Source of the DNA: UBA6927 sp022447855
GTDB lineage: Bacteria > Chloroflexota > Dehalococcoidia > Lucifugimonadales > UBA6927
Length of the DNA stretch: 64,000 bases
NCBI GenBank assembly: GCA_022447855.1
Contig: JAKUTX010000001.1
Coordinates: 1-64,000 of the forward strand
Reading direction: 5' to 3'
Shown: positions 16,789 to 26,673 of the stretch, one piece after another
How the letters are laid out: each line of letters starts with the position of its first letter
Numbering within the stretch: position 1 is the stretch's first letter
Position numbers and translations under genes: made by a program
Notes under the pieces: model-generated
What the model was told of the DNA's origin: nothing
The model's database searches: none
What the model saw: the letters and a program-made list of their open reading frames with translations, nothing else

Positions 16789-18579
16789 CTATTGTTGATC
16801 CATGTGAGGTAATGATCCACCTTTTGTAGGAACAAACATGTTCGCTTTGCGACCAAAAAGCGTTAAAGCTAAAACTCTTAAAAAAGTTCTGCTAATTAAC
16901 ACAGCAGATAGCATACTAATCATTACACCAATTGCAAGCGTAGCTGCAAATCCTTGCACTACAGTAGTACCTAATTGGTTAGAGAAATAGTACAAGATCC
17001 CACAAGTAATTAATGTCGAAACATTGCTATCTCTAATCGCTGGCCACGCCCTATTGAAACCAATATTTATGGCGGAGGTCAATGTTCTTCCACTCCGCAG
17101 CTCATCTTTCATTCGCTCAAAAATAAGTATATTAGCATCCACAGCCATACCTATCGATAAAATTGCAGCCGCAACTCCAGACAATGTTAAAGTCACAGGC
17201 AGTATCTTAAATATTGCCAAAATCAATGAAGCATAAATAAACAACGCTGACGCTGCAACCAATCCAGGAATTCTATAGTACATAGTCATAAACACTAATA
17301 CTAATGCTAGGCCAATAATCCCAGCAATCACACTTTTCTCGAGCGAATCAGCCCCTAAAATAGAATCCACTGTTCTTTCTTGAACCAAATCAATAGGAAC
17401 TGGCAGTCTACCAGATTCAAGAAGCAAGGCTATATCTCTCGTCTCATTCAAAGTAAATGAACCAGAAATTATTGCACTCCCAGTCAATATAGGTTGTAAC
17501 ACAACTGGCGCTATTAATTCATTACCGTCAAGCATTATAGCAATAGCCTGCGAAGGATCATTAGCAATTTCTTGAGTCAATTCACCGAAAATTTTTGTGC
17601 CTTCATCATTGAACTGTACATTTACTATCGGTTCACTCGTCTGAGCATGTTGACTTGGGAAAGCTCGTTCAAGTAAATCACCAGTCAAGCCAATATCTTC
17701 ATCTGAGGATGTAATCTCCTGAAATGAAATTTTTATATCTTCTCCCATAAAATCATTCGCCTGCTCAATAGTCATTGGAGTTGTACTTTGCCCGCCTTGA
17801 GCATAAGGAATAGCAAATAAATTAGGTTGATCTTCAAATCTCTCTATAAAAAATGGAGTTACGGTATAACGCAGAGATTCGTTACCTTCAACATTGACTT
17901 CTATGCCAAAAATCGATGCACCCATAGAAGAAGGGCTTACAGCACCGGTAGCTAACATCTTTGCCCCAATTCTACCTAAAGTATCTTGAAAAATCTTTGA
18001 ACCTTCATCTGAAAACTCAATAAATATCCATGGAACTTTTGGTGTTTCTTTCTCAGTATCAGCATCCGAAACTTGAGATTGAGGGTTTTCTGAATCCTCA
18101 ACTTTGTCTGGAAGTTGATCAATTGAAACTGAAAGAATCATTTCTGAATCGAGACCTTCAATATCTAAGTAAGTTCCAGAAGTACGATGCTTGAATTCAA
18201 GCAAAGCAGTATCACCAATCAGTTTCCTAGCACGATCTAAATCATTAATGCCAGGGAGTTGCACTAGTAATCTGTCTTCTCCAAGAACTTGTATAATTGG
18301 CTCTCCTAGACCAGAAGCATTAATCCTTCGTTCAATAGTTTTTTTCAGTCCATTCATTTGTTCTTCAGAGGGAACAATAGTTTCCCCAGACTGATCAATT
18401 AAATTAGTCTGGTATACCATATGACTTCCACCTTGAAGGTCTAGTCCAAGACTCAAGCCAAGTATTGTATCTCCACCTCTTTGAAAATTTCCAATATCTA
18501 TTTTCTGGACAGCCAATGCCGCCACAGAACCAAAAAATAAGAGAAATATTAATATTAATGTGCGGGCATATCTACGCAC
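16789..18579 (-). CDS. secD: Protein translocase subunit SecD
   Basis: Partner of SecF in the export motor. The 596-aa length is normal for an unfused SecD. The N-terminal membrane segment covers about residues 5-25, followed by the P1 head motif GLDLQGGSHMVYQ near 47, a large extracytoplasmic region, and five membrane segments from about residue 405 (GLALVLVFMTMYYRIPGLVA; AVDANILIFERMKDELRSG). The start is GTG at 18579, inside the last codons of cca, an 8-nt overlap that suggests coupling. yajC is not present here. Confidence 0.95.
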   Translation of the reverse strand: MRRYARTLILIFLLFFGSVAALAVQKIDIGNFQRGGDTILGLSLGLDLQGGSHMVYQTNLIDQSGETIVPSEEQMNGLKKTIERRINASGLGEPIIQVLGEDRLLVQLPGINDLDRARKLIGDTALLEFKHRTSGTYLDIEGLDSEMILSVSIDQLPDKVEDSENPQSQVSDADTEKETPKVPWIFIEFSDEGSKIFQDTLGRIGAKMLATGAVSPSSMGASIFGIEVNVEGNESLRYTVTPFFIERFEDQPNLFAIPYAQGGQSTTPMTIEQANDFMGEDIKISFQEITSSDEDIGLTGDLLERAFPSQHAQTSEPIVNVQFNDEGTKIFGELTQEIANDPSQAIAIMLDGNELIAPVVLQPILTGSAIISGSFTLNETRDIALLLESGRLPVPIDLVQERTVDSILGADSLEKSVIAGIIGLALVLVFMTMYYRIPGLVAASALFIYASLILAIFKILPVTLTLSGVAAAILSIGMAVDANILIFERMKDELRSGRTLTSAINIGFNRAWPAIRDSNVSTLITCGILYYFSNQLGTTVVQGFAATLAIGVMISMLSAVLISRTFLRVLALTLFGRKANMFVPTKGGSLPHMDQQ

Positions 18580-20098
18580 TGTCGACTCCTGATGTTAAAT
18601 TTTTGCTTACAATCTCTAATGCCCCTTCTCTGGTATTCACTGTTCCAAGAGCCTGAGCCTCTTTGATTTCTCGTAAAATCTCACCCAATTTCCTACCGGG
18701 TTGAATAGAGAATTCATTCATTATATCGTTTCCATCAATTAATTTGGGGAGTTTTGTCGCAGAAACCTCTCCCAAACCTCTGTCAATTATATGTGAAAGA
18801 ACCTGACAGTGTTGTTCCCAGTTATACAATTCCAAGTTAGGTCCTCTGGCTGCTAAATAGTCAGCCATATTAAGGTACAAGTTATCTAATGAAGCCTCAT
18901 CCAGATCTCTAAAATACCTATAAATCGCCTTGTCTGATGGCAATTTATTCTCTGGCGCCATTTGACTAGGACGCAAATGATGTCGAACCAACATTTTTAC
19001 TAAACGTCCTCCTTTATTACTAATCCTTAAACGGTCAAGGATCTGAGAAGATATTTCTTCACCAACAATTTGATGTTTTAAAAATCTCACTTTACCACTA
19101 GATTCTACAGTTTTCGTTTGGGGTTTTGCTATATCATGAAGCAAACATGCCAACTTTAGCATTACTGAGCGGTTATATCCATCACTAAATTGAGTAAAAA
19201 AGTGCGATTTGAACCCTTCGAAATATGGAATGCATGTCAAAAAGGGATTCAGCGAGTCTGATGGTGGAACTAAAACTCTTGCGAAAATTTTCTCTGCATA
19301 ACCTACTGAATGAACTAAATGATTAAAAACATCCCAATAGTGTTCCTTAGGTTGTAAAACATTTTTTGTAAGTTCAAGCTCTGGAAATATCTTTGTTAGA
19401 ATACCTATTCTATCCAATACTAATAAGGAACCAGTAGTCTGGGCAGAATCCAAAATTTTCAAAAATTCATCTCTAATTCGCTCAGGAGCAACAGCAAAAA
19501 TTAATGAAGCATTAGCCTGAAGAGATTCCCTTGTGTGGCTTTCTATAGTAAAACCCAACTCCCTAGAAATTCGTACTGCTCTAAGAATTCTAATTGGATC
19601 ATCAACAATATTTTGATTAGTAATCATCCTTACAGTCAAATTACGTAAATCATTAATAGCACCACAAAGATCTATAATCGTAGATTTCGTTGGTTTCTGA
19701 TCAGAATTTTTTGGGATCTTGATTGCTAAAGAGTTAATAGTGAAATCCCTACTTAATAAATTGAGTTCTATATCATCTACTAATTGAGTCAAATCAATTG
19801 TTGTTAAGGCATTTTCTTGACGGTAATTGATTCTTATAATATGTCGTTCACGATCTAATTCGATGATTTTCCCAGCAACAATCGTTGCAAAATCTGCCGC
19901 AATTATAGAAACATCGCCATCAACAACTAGATCAAAATCAGTAGGCCTTTTCCCAAGTAGCCAATCCCTAACAGCTCCTCCAACTACATATGTGCTAAAA
20001 GAAACTTTAGAAAAATATTCTAGAACATCCACTGGTAAAACTTCAGATAAAAATTGTTCCGTTTTTAAAAAATTATTTTTTGAAGTTATATAAGACAT
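18572..20098 (-). CDS. cca: tRNA nucleotidyltransferase (CCA-adding or poly(A) polymerase type) with HD domain
   Basis: Class II nucleotidyltransferase that builds or repairs the tRNA 3' CCA end. It is 508 aa. The catalytic motif is VVGGAVRDWLLGKRPTDFDL with metal-binding Asp54 and Asp56; the RNA-binding neck has DPIRILRAVRISRELGF. A metal-dependent HD domain follows (LLHDIAKPQT and LVRHHLRPS). The tRNA-Gly gene in this window already encodes CCA, so repair may be the main role here. It lies 6 nt after def and overlaps secD by 8 nt. No ribosome binding site is evident before the ATG. Confidence 0.9.
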   Translation of the reverse strand: MSYITSKNNFLKTEQFLSEVLPVDVLEYFSKVSFSTYVVGGAVRDWLLGKRPTDFDLVVDGDVSIIAADFATIVAGKIIELDRERHIIRINYRQENALTTIDLTQLVDDIELNLLSRDFTINSLAIKIPKNSDQKPTKSTIIDLCGAINDLRNLTVRMITNQNIVDDPIRILRAVRISRELGFTIESHTRESLQANASLIFAVAPERIRDEFLKILDSAQTTGSLLVLDRIGILTKIFPELELTKNVLQPKEHYWDVFNHLVHSVGYAEKIFARVLVPPSDSLNPFLTCIPYFEGFKSHFFTQFSDGYNRSVMLKLACLLHDIAKPQTKTVESSGKVRFLKHQIVGEEISSQILDRLRISNKGGRLVKMLVRHHLRPSQMAPENKLPSDKAIYRYFRDLDEASLDNLYLNMADYLAARGPNLELYNWEQHCQVLSHIIDRGLGEVSATKLPKLIDGNDIMNEFSIQPGRKLGEILREIKEAQALGTVNTREGALEIVSKNLTSGVDSA

Positions 20099-20104
20099 TG
20101 TAGT

Positions 20105-20728
20105 TTAATTATTTTTTTCAGTAGCACCATCATAAGAGTCATCTGACTGAAAAATTATTTCATCTGAGTTCCTGGGAACAATTATTGATGAATCATTTTT
20201 AGAATAGTGTGAATTTATGTCACTGTTTTCTGGCTCTATATGATCTTCTTCTATCATGTAAAAATCTTCATGCTTTCGCAAATGATCTGTGTATAAAATA
20301 CCATTAAGATGATCAACTTCATGTTCAATGGCTTGAGCTAACAAACCATCAGCATCAATACGAATCCTCTTAGATGAATGGTCCAAAGCACCAAATTTGA
20401 TAGTTACAGATCTTAGGATTTTACCTCTATAACCTGGAATACTTAAACATCCTTCTTCAACTTCTCTTTGGCCTTCAATCTTAACAATTTCCGGGTTCAC
20501 GTATATACGTGCATCACACTCATCAGGTAATTGAATCACTATTATCCTTTGCAACTTGCCAACTTGATTAGCGGCAAGTCCTACTCCCCCAGCTTCCCGT
20601 AATGTGTCAACCATATTATTGGCAAGCTTCAGTATAGATTTGTCAATACGTCGTACCTTACGAGCACGTTTACGTAATACAGGATCCGGTATTTCAATTA
20701 TCGGCAATAAAGACAAGAAATCCCTCAT
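20105..20728 (-). CDS. def: Peptide deformylase
   Basis: Removes the N-formyl group from new proteins. All three metal-site motifs are present: GVGLAANQ (about residues 49-56), EEGCLSIPG (metal Cys94) and QAIEHEVDHL (His136, His140, catalytic Glu137). The enzyme core is about 155 residues; the remaining 50 or so form an acidic, Ser/Asp/Asn-rich tail that is probably disordered. I used ATG 20728; a TTG two codons upstream (20734) is also possible, with no clear ribosome binding site for either. It heads a tight def-cca-secD-secF run. Confidence 0.93.
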   Translation of the reverse strand: MRDFLSLLPIIEIPDPVLRKRARKVRRIDKSILKLANNMVDTLREAGGVGLAANQVGKLQRIIVIQLPDECDARIYVNPEIVKIEGQREVEEGCLSIPGYRGKILRSVTIKFGALDHSSKRIRIDADGLLAQAIEHEVDHLNGILYTDHLRKHEDFYMIEEDHIEPENSDINSHYSKNDSSIIVPRNSDEIIFQSDDSYDGATEKNN

Positions 20729-20811
20729 TCTCAACTAATGGATTGATAAAATTATATCAAACTCAAATCATGAGTAAAGGAAGAGATATAACGGGACTCT
20801 CCAAATCAGAA

Positions 20812-21927
20812 TTAAAAATACATTCGTTTAATTTCTGAGAAAGTAATTTCAGCATTCCTCCTAGATAAATCAATAATTTTTTCGTCTCTAAAATACTCTC
20901 CGTTAATATCATCATCTAAATATTGAATGCCATGAATAGATTTGTAAATTTCTGGAATCGAATTACTAAAATCTTGGCATGACATCACCCCGAATGCTTT
21001 CACCCAAGATCGTACAACTGCATTTACTTCATAGCCCCCTCCGCCTAACGCAAGCCATTTCCCAGGAGATAATGATGCAATTTCTTTGATAACTGATGTA
21101 AAACCTTGAACAGTCACATTTAAATGGGTAATGGGATCTAAAAAATGTGTATCTACGCCTAATTGAGTTACAAGAACATCAGGTTTAAACTTTCTAACTA
21201 CAGGAGAAATGATTTCTGAAAAAGCGGCCAAAAAAATTTCATCATTCGAAAAAGGGCTTAATGGAATATTAATATTAAATCCTTCACCAATTCCAACACC
21301 ATTTTCAGAAGGAAATCCCGTTCCTGGAAAAAGAAATTCTCCCGATTCATGAATCGATATTGTCAAAACTTGATCTGAGTCATAAAATGCCTCTTGAACC
21401 CCATCTCCATGATGACAATCAATATCAATATATACTACTTTTTTTCCATGTTCTAAAAATTTATTAATCGCTATTACAGCATCATTGAAAACACAAAAAC
21501 CCGCGGCATATTTTCTCATCGCATGATGTAATCCTCCTGAAATATTAAAGGCTGAAGCATAATTTCCATCAAGCAAGATTTCTGCACCTTTGATTGAGGC
21601 TCCGACTGATAAAGCAGCTGCCGAATATATTCCCTCGTAAATTGGATTGTCTCCGTAGTTAAAATTATAATCATGCATAATATTTGATTGAGACCCGTTG
21701 TTGGATCCGAAAACAAAATCAATGTAATCCATCGAATGAAAGGTCGAAAGTTCTTTTACTGAAGCTTCTCTTGGATCAACTAAATCAACATTTTTTACTG
21801 AAAATGCATCATACTCATTAAGCAAATCATATGTAAACTTCAGTCTTATAGGTTTCATAGGATGCGATTCAGGGAATTGATGCCGGGACATCAATTCAGA
21901 ATATATAAACGCACATTTATTAACCAT
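20812..21927 (-). CDS. Histone deacetylase/AcuC-family deacetylase
   Basis: A 371-aa zinc hydrolase of the arginase/deacetylase fold. Signatures in order: GGLHHAMRKYAAGFCVFNDA, then DIDCHHGDGVQEAFY (tandem catalytic histidines and zinc ligand), then ALGGGGYEVNAVVRSW. The N-terminus (FIYSELMSRHQFPESHPMKPIR) is like AcuC, which deacetylates acetyl-CoA synthetase in Bacillus; acetylpolyamine amidohydrolases are an alternative. GAGG lies 9 nt before the ATG. It starts 30 nt after npdG ends. Confidence 0.85.
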   Translation of the reverse strand: MVNKCAFIYSELMSRHQFPESHPMKPIRLKFTYDLLNEYDAFSVKNVDLVDPREASVKELSTFHSMDYIDFVFGSNNGSQSNIMHDYNFNYGDNPIYEGIYSAAALSVGASIKGAEILLDGNYASAFNISGGLHHAMRKYAAGFCVFNDAVIAINKFLEHGKKVVYIDIDCHHGDGVQEAFYDSDQVLTISIHESGEFLFPGTGFPSENGVGIGEGFNINIPLSPFSNDEIFLAAFSEIISPVVRKFKPDVLVTQLGVDTHFLDPITHLNVTVQGFTSVIKEIASLSPGKWLALGGGGYEVNAVVRSWVKAFGVMSCQDFSNSIPEIYKSIHGIQYLDDDINGEYFRDEKIIDLSRRNAEITFSEIKRMYF

Positions 21928-21957
21928 AAGAATAGCCTCAAATTAATTCTTATTTAA

Positions 21958-22608
21958 TCAAATTCCAGAAATCCTAATAGAAGAATTTGTGTGATGAATC
22001 TTATTAAGTGTAATAAGTAAGGCTGTAATGTTTTCTACAATACCTGAATTAGACAGATATCCACCATCTAAACCTCTGAGCCCATCAATCAAATTGATTA
22101 AATCAATCAATTTATTTTTAGAATTCTGGTCATCTCCACATACAATCACATCACTATCTAAGACAGCTGTTTTTGATAACAATTTTTGAGCACTTAAATT
22201 CTGAAATGCTGAAAGCACATATGAATCGGGCAATATCTTCTCAATTTCCTGAGCAGCTGATCCTTCTGCAATGCTTACTAACTCAACTCCATTATTTGAA
22301 AACCCTAATGGAACTACAGTAGAAATTACAATTTTCCCTGCCAATTGATCTTTTATTTCAAATAATACAGAACGTACTGCATTGTAAGGTATTGTAATGA
22401 AGATTAAGTCACACAATTCAGCGACATCTCTATTAGATCCTATTTCCACCAAACCATTAATATTTTCATCCATTTCAACTAGTTCATCTTTATAAGAAGT
22501 CGCTCGATCTGGATTCCGTGACCCTAATAAACATTTTTCTCCCAGCAAAGCCATTCTAAATGCCAAACCACGACCTTCAAGCCCAGTACCTCCGACAAAA
22601 CCAATCAT
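21958..22608 (-). CDS. npdG: NADPH-dependent F420 reductase
   Basis: Transfers hydride between coenzyme F420 and NADP. The 216-aa protein starts with the diagnostic NADP-binding segment MIGFVGGTGLEGRGLAFRMA, followed by LGSRNPDRA, and keeps the family layout (DLIFITIPYNAV and VVPLGF). AGGAG lies 11 nt before the ATG, a long spacing, but no other start is available. It implies that the organism uses F420; no F420 biosynthesis gene is in the window. It may be cotranscribed with the deacetylase gene. Confidence 0.88.
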   Translation of the reverse strand: MIGFVGGTGLEGRGLAFRMALLGEKCLLGSRNPDRATSYKDELVEMDENINGLVEIGSNRDVAELCDLIFITIPYNAVRSVLFEIKDQLAGKIVISTVVPLGFSNNGVELVSIAEGSAAQEIEKILPDSYVLSAFQNLSAQKLLSKTAVLDSDVIVCGDDQNSKNKLIDLINLIDGLRGLDGGYLSNSGIVENITALLITLNKIHHTNSSIRISGI

Positions 22609-22677
22609 TTATATATGATCTCCTAAAAAAACATTCTTGAACAAAAATTTCACCACATAAGTTGAGTTTATCAAAGA

Positions 22678-22706
22678 TTGCACTAATAATGGCTTTCAAC
22701 TAGAAT
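22678..22706 (+). promoter_or_regulatory. Possible promoter for the EF-G-like gene
   Basis: TTGCAC (22678-22683) and TAGAAT (22701-22706) are 17 nt apart in the npdG/EF-G divergent spacer. The -10 is one base from consensus; the -35 keeps only TTG. The implied leader is about 65 nt. Confidence 0.35.
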
Positions 22707-22776
22707 ACTTCAAAATAATAAACATTTTCGTAAATATTATTGAATAAGATGCAGGATTAATCCAGGAGTTTAAGTA

Positions 22777-24837
22777 ATGCCGACGTTTACTACAGCAAAC
22801 ATTCGAAATACGGTTCTCTTATCTCATAGTGGAGCAGGTAAAACAATGCTTGCTGAAGCAATACTTTTTTCAGCAAGCATGTTAAGTAGACTAGGATCCA
22901 TTGAAGAAGGAACAACAACTTCAGATTATGAACCTGAGGAAATTCGTAGACAATCCAGTGTGCAATCATCAATTATTCCCTGCTTATGGAATCAAAATAA
23001 AATCAATATTCTTGACACTCCTGGTTATGCTGATTTTCGAGGAGATGTCATTTCCTCATTAAATGTTGCAGATAGCGCAATTATCCTGATATCTGCTTCA
23101 GCAGGGATTGAAGTAGGAACCTTGCAACTTTGGAAAATGGTACAAGAAAGAAAAATCCCTTGTACTTTATTCATAAGTAAAATGGACAGAGAAAATTCTG
23201 ATCATAAAAGGATAATTAATGAGATTACTTCTCAATTGGGAAGAAATTGCGTTCCTTACAACATACCAATTGGCAAAGAATCTGATCTTTCTGGTGTCTA
23301 TAACATTCTCAACAATGACTCCGATTCATTACCAGATGAAATTAAATCAGATGCATCTCAATTTTCCGAACAACTTCTTGAACTGATTGCAGAGACTGAT
23401 GATGAACTAGTAAATAAGTACTTAGATGGAATCGCACTAACATCCGAAGAAATATCACAAGGTTTGAAAAATGGAGTCCACAGCAACTCCATTGTACCAA
23501 TTTTATTTGGTTCCTCTACTATTAATATTGGAATTCAAGAATTACTTGATTTTATTTCTTCTAATCTACCATCACCTGATGAAAATATTCCGATAATGGC
23601 TGAAAACTCTTCTTCAGGGAATCGAGTTCAATTAAACTATGACCCTGAAGGAGATCTTTCTGCAATTGTTTTCAAAACCACCGCTGATCCATTTGTTGGA
23701 AAACTTTCTTATTTCAAAGTTCTTAATGGAACATTATCTAGTGACTCAGAAGTATGGAATGTTTCTAAAGAAACTACTGAAAAAATCGCTCAAACTTTCA
23801 CAGTGCGAGGAAAAGACCAAGAGCCAATAGATAGTGTTGTTGCTGGAGATATTGGAGCAGTATCAAAACTAAATACAGTGCTTACTAATGATTACATATC
23901 TGGTGAAAACAATCCCTTAGAACTGACTCCTATTCGATTCCCTCAACCAATTTACCAAATGGCGGTATCCCCTAAATCGAGAGCAGATGTCGATAAAATG
24001 ACTAGTTCTCTATCTAGAATTGGAGAGGAAGACCCAACACTTAAAATCGAACGTGAACAGAGTACCGGCGAAACTCTTTTAAATGGATTAGGAGATACAC
24101 ACCTAGAGGTGTCAATTGAGCGAATGAAAAGGAAATTTGGAGTGGAAATGACTCTTTCGCTACCAAAAGTACCTTATAAAGAAACTATCACCGCCAATTC
24201 AAAAGCCGAATATCGTCACAAAAAACAAAGTGGTGGACATGGTCAATTTGGCCATGTATGGCTTGAACTAGAGCCTAAAGATCGTGGAGATGGCTTCGAA
24301 TTTGCTGACAAAATTGTTGGAGGAGCCGTTCCAAAAGAATATATCCCATCAGTAGAAAAAGGCGTCTCTAAAATCTTAGATGAAGGAGTATTAGCAGGTT
24401 TTCCTATAGTCGATATTAAAGTGACATTGTTTGATGGTAGTTTTCATCCAGTAGATTCATCTGGAGTATGTTTTGAAATTGCCGGTAGCCAAGCTTTTAG
24501 TAGCGGAATGATGGGTGCTACCCCAGCGCTACTAGAACCTATTGTTCAAGCTGAAATAACTGTTCCAGATAGCTTTACAGGAGACATTATCGGTGACTTA
24601 AATAGTAAAAGAGGAAGGATTCAAGGAATGAATCCTCTAGGGGAAGGAATAACAACTGTAGAAGCTGAAGTGCCTCAAGCTGAAATGCTAAGGTACGCTA
24701 CTGAACTAAGGTCTATGACACAGGGACGAGGAGAATTCAAGACTGCGTTTGGACATTACGAAATGGTTCCCCATCATCTAATTGATGAAATTGTTGAAAA
24801 TTTGAAAAAGCAATCTGAAAATACAATTGAAGAATAA
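22777..24837 (+). CDS. Elongation factor G-like GTPase (FusA2/EF-G2 type)
   Basis: A 686-aa translational GTPase with the full EF-G domain layout, ending in domains IV and V (QSGGHGQFGHVWLELEP; LNSKRGRIQGMNPLGEG). It is not the canonical EF-G: the P-loop is SHSGAGKT (residues 16-23), G3 is DTPGYADF with Tyr84 where EF-G has its catalytic His, G4 is SKMD (134-137) rather than NKMD, and switch I lacks the RGIT motif (it has EEIRRQSSVQSS). These are features of the EF-G2 group, whose role is uncertain (ribosome-bound GTPase, possibly recycling or stress). AGGAG precedes the ATG. It stands alone, without rpsL, rpsG or tuf. Confidence 0.88.
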   Translation: MPTFTTANIRNTVLLSHSGAGKTMLAEAILFSASMLSRLGSIEEGTTTSDYEPEEIRRQSSVQSSIIPCLWNQNKINILDTPGYADFRGDVISSLNVADSAIILISASAGIEVGTLQLWKMVQERKIPCTLFISKMDRENSDHKRIINEITSQLGRNCVPYNIPIGKESDLSGVYNILNNDSDSLPDEIKSDASQFSEQLLELIAETDDELVNKYLDGIALTSEEISQGLKNGVHSNSIVPILFGSSTINIGIQELLDFISSNLPSPDENIPIMAENSSSGNRVQLNYDPEGDLSAIVFKTTADPFVGKLSYFKVLNGTLSSDSEVWNVSKETTEKIAQTFTVRGKDQEPIDSVVAGDIGAVSKLNTVLTNDYISGENNPLELTPIRFPQPIYQMAVSPKSRADVDKMTSSLSRIGEEDPTLKIEREQSTGETLLNGLGDTHLEVSIERMKRKFGVEMTLSLPKVPYKETITANSKAEYRHKKQSGGHGQFGHVWLELEPKDRGDGFEFADKIVGGAVPKEYIPSVEKGVSKILDEGVLAGFPIVDIKVTLFDGSFHPVDSSGVCFEIAGSQAFSSGMMGATPALLEPIVQAEITVPDSFTGDIIGDLNSKRGRIQGMNPLGEGITTVEAEVPQAEMLRYATELRSMTQGRGEFKTAFGHYEMVPHHLIDEIVENLKKQSENTIEE

Positions 24838-24850
24838 ATTCTTTTATCTC

Positions 24851-25840
24851 TCATTTTAAGAGCTTTTGCAGGGCATATTTTAATGGAGGAAGCACATCTT
24901 TCCAATCTCCTACAATACCAAAACGTGCATCTAGAAAAATACTTGCATCAGGGTCTTTATTTATAGCAACAATATTCCTTGATCCCGCACAACCAGCCAT
25001 ATGCTGACTAGCACCCGAAATACCAATTGCTATATATAATTCTGGAGCAACAGACTGACCAGTAAGTCCAACTTGATAGCTATGGTCTATCCAACCCGCA
25101 TCACAAGCTGCACGAGAAGCACCCACAGCTCCATTAAGTAATATAGCCAATTCTCTTATTGAATCAAATGCTTCAGAATCTCCAAGACCGCGTCCCCCTG
25201 CAACAACAATTTTAGCATCTGACAAAGGAACACCTTCTACTTCTATAGAAACATTCTCAACTACTCTCGACTTAATCATAGATGGTTTTAAATGTGGCTC
25301 GAAAATCTGCTCTTGTATATTTTGCAAATTTTCTGTTTCAAACTCATAAGACCCTTCGTTCATCAAAATCATCTTTGGGTGAACATCACTAATTTGAACT
25401 TCTGCCATAACATTCCCTCCAAAAACAGGTCTTATTATGGAAAATTCGTTGGAATTTTTGGGGATGATTATCTCAGTTGCACCTTGTACGATTGGAACAT
25501 TCATTTTATAAGCCGTTCTAGGTCCAATATTTGAACCCAAATCAGATTTTGAGAATAAAATTATTGAAGGATCAGAAAAAAGACACAAATTGAAAAAAGC
25601 CACAGAAAAGAGATCGAAATTATAATTTCCTTCTAGTAAAGGATCCACAATTAGTATTACTCGATCTACCACACCTTTTGGCAATTCAAATACAGGTTCT
25701 TCAGAAGAATCCTGGAAAAATGCTAATTCTATATTGTAGTCCGAATTAAAATTTAGTTTTTTTGCTACAGTAATCAATTCTCTAGTAGATGATGAAATAT
25801 CACCATTACTGAATTCACCAAGTATTAAAATATTTTCCAT
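24851..25840 (-). CDS. etfA: Electron transfer flavoprotein, alpha subunit
   Basis: FAD-carrying subunit of the soluble electron carrier that accepts electrons from acyl-CoA and related dehydrogenases. It is 329 aa. The C-terminal FAD domain has GGRGLGD, VGASRAACDAGW, GQSVAPELYIAIGISGASQH and IVAINKDPDASIF, all conserved ETF-alpha features. AAGGT lies about 7 nt before the ATG. It starts 9 nt after etfB and forms an etfBA operon with it. No ETF-quinone oxidoreductase is in the window. Confidence 0.94.
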   Translation of the reverse strand: MENILILGEFSNGDISSSTRELITVAKKLNFNSDYNIELAFFQDSSEEPVFELPKGVVDRVILIVDPLLEGNYNFDLFSVAFFNLCLFSDPSIILFSKSDLGSNIGPRTAYKMNVPIVQGATEIIIPKNSNEFSIIRPVFGGNVMAEVQISDVHPKMILMNEGSYEFETENLQNIQEQIFEPHLKPSMIKSRVVENVSIEVEGVPLSDAKIVVAGGRGLGDSEAFDSIRELAILLNGAVGASRAACDAGWIDHSYQVGLTGQSVAPELYIAIGISGASQHMAGCAGSRNIVAINKDPDASIFLDARFGIVGDWKDVLPPLKYALQKLLK

Positions 25841-25849
25841 TGCGGTACC

Positions 25850-26641
25850 TTATATAATATTCTCTTCACGCAAACGAAGAACCATTAACTGAGCCGCATC
25901 CGCCAAATCTTCCCCAACAATCATCTCACATTTTTCTGACCGTGCAGGGAAAAATAACCGCTTTACTTTAATTGATGGTTCCCGAATTTCAAAGCCTATT
26001 TCAGAAGCATTCAAAATCAATGGAGCCTTTCTACTAGCTGCCATTATACCCATCAATGTAGGATATCTTGCTTCTCCAAATTCATTTGTGATTGTAATTA
26101 CAGCAGGCAAAGAGCTTTCAACAACTTCATAACCATCATTTGTAGTTCTTTGAACAAACAAACGACCATCTTGAATTTCAATTTTCTGAGCTAGTGTGAT
26201 TATTGGAAATTCTAAAACTTCAGCCAGTCCTAACGGAACTGTCGCATTATCCCAATCAGATGCTTGTCTTCCGCACAAAACCAAATCGAATCCCCCTAAA
26301 AAATCAATCAAATTCTTTAGTACAAAAACAGTATTAAAGGAATCCAAATCAGTGAATTTCTCATCTTGAACTAAAACCAGTTCGTCGGCCCCCATAGAAA
26401 GTGGTTTTTTGATCACATCCATTACAAATTGATCGCCAATAGAAACAACAGTAATAGAAGCATCAATATTTTCTCTAATTTGAAGAGCCGCTTCAACCGC
26501 AATCTCATCGAAACCATTTATTATCGGAGGTACTCCTTGTGGTGGAACAATCGACAAACTGGAATCATCCAGAACATAAGCACTAGACGGAATATTTGAG
26601 TCAATTACCTGTTTTATACACACCAAAATTTTGATAGGCAT
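25850..26641 (-). CDS. etfB: Electron transfer flavoprotein, beta subunit
   Basis: Second ETF subunit, 263 aa, with the family opening PIKILVCIKQVIDSN, the nucleotide-binding region ITVVSIGDQ, LVLCGRQASDWDNATVPLG near residue 120, and FGEARYPTLMGIMAASRK. AAGGGG lies about 5 nt before the ATG. A clear sigma70-type promoter (26674-26702) precedes it, so the etfBA operon is well bounded. Confidence 0.94.
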   Translation of the reverse strand: MPIKILVCIKQVIDSNIPSSAYVLDDSSLSIVPPQGVPPIINGFDEIAVEAALQIRENIDASITVVSIGDQFVMDVIKKPLSMGADELVLVQDEKFTDLDSFNTVFVLKNLIDFLGGFDLVLCGRQASDWDNATVPLGLAEVLEFPIITLAQKIEIQDGRLFVQRTTNDGYEVVESSLPAVITITNEFGEARYPTLMGIMAASRKAPLILNASEIGFEIREPSIKVKRLFFPARSEKCEMIVGEDLADAAQLMVLRLREENII

Positions 26642-26673
26642 AAAAGCCCCTTCTAATAAAATTTAATATGCGG

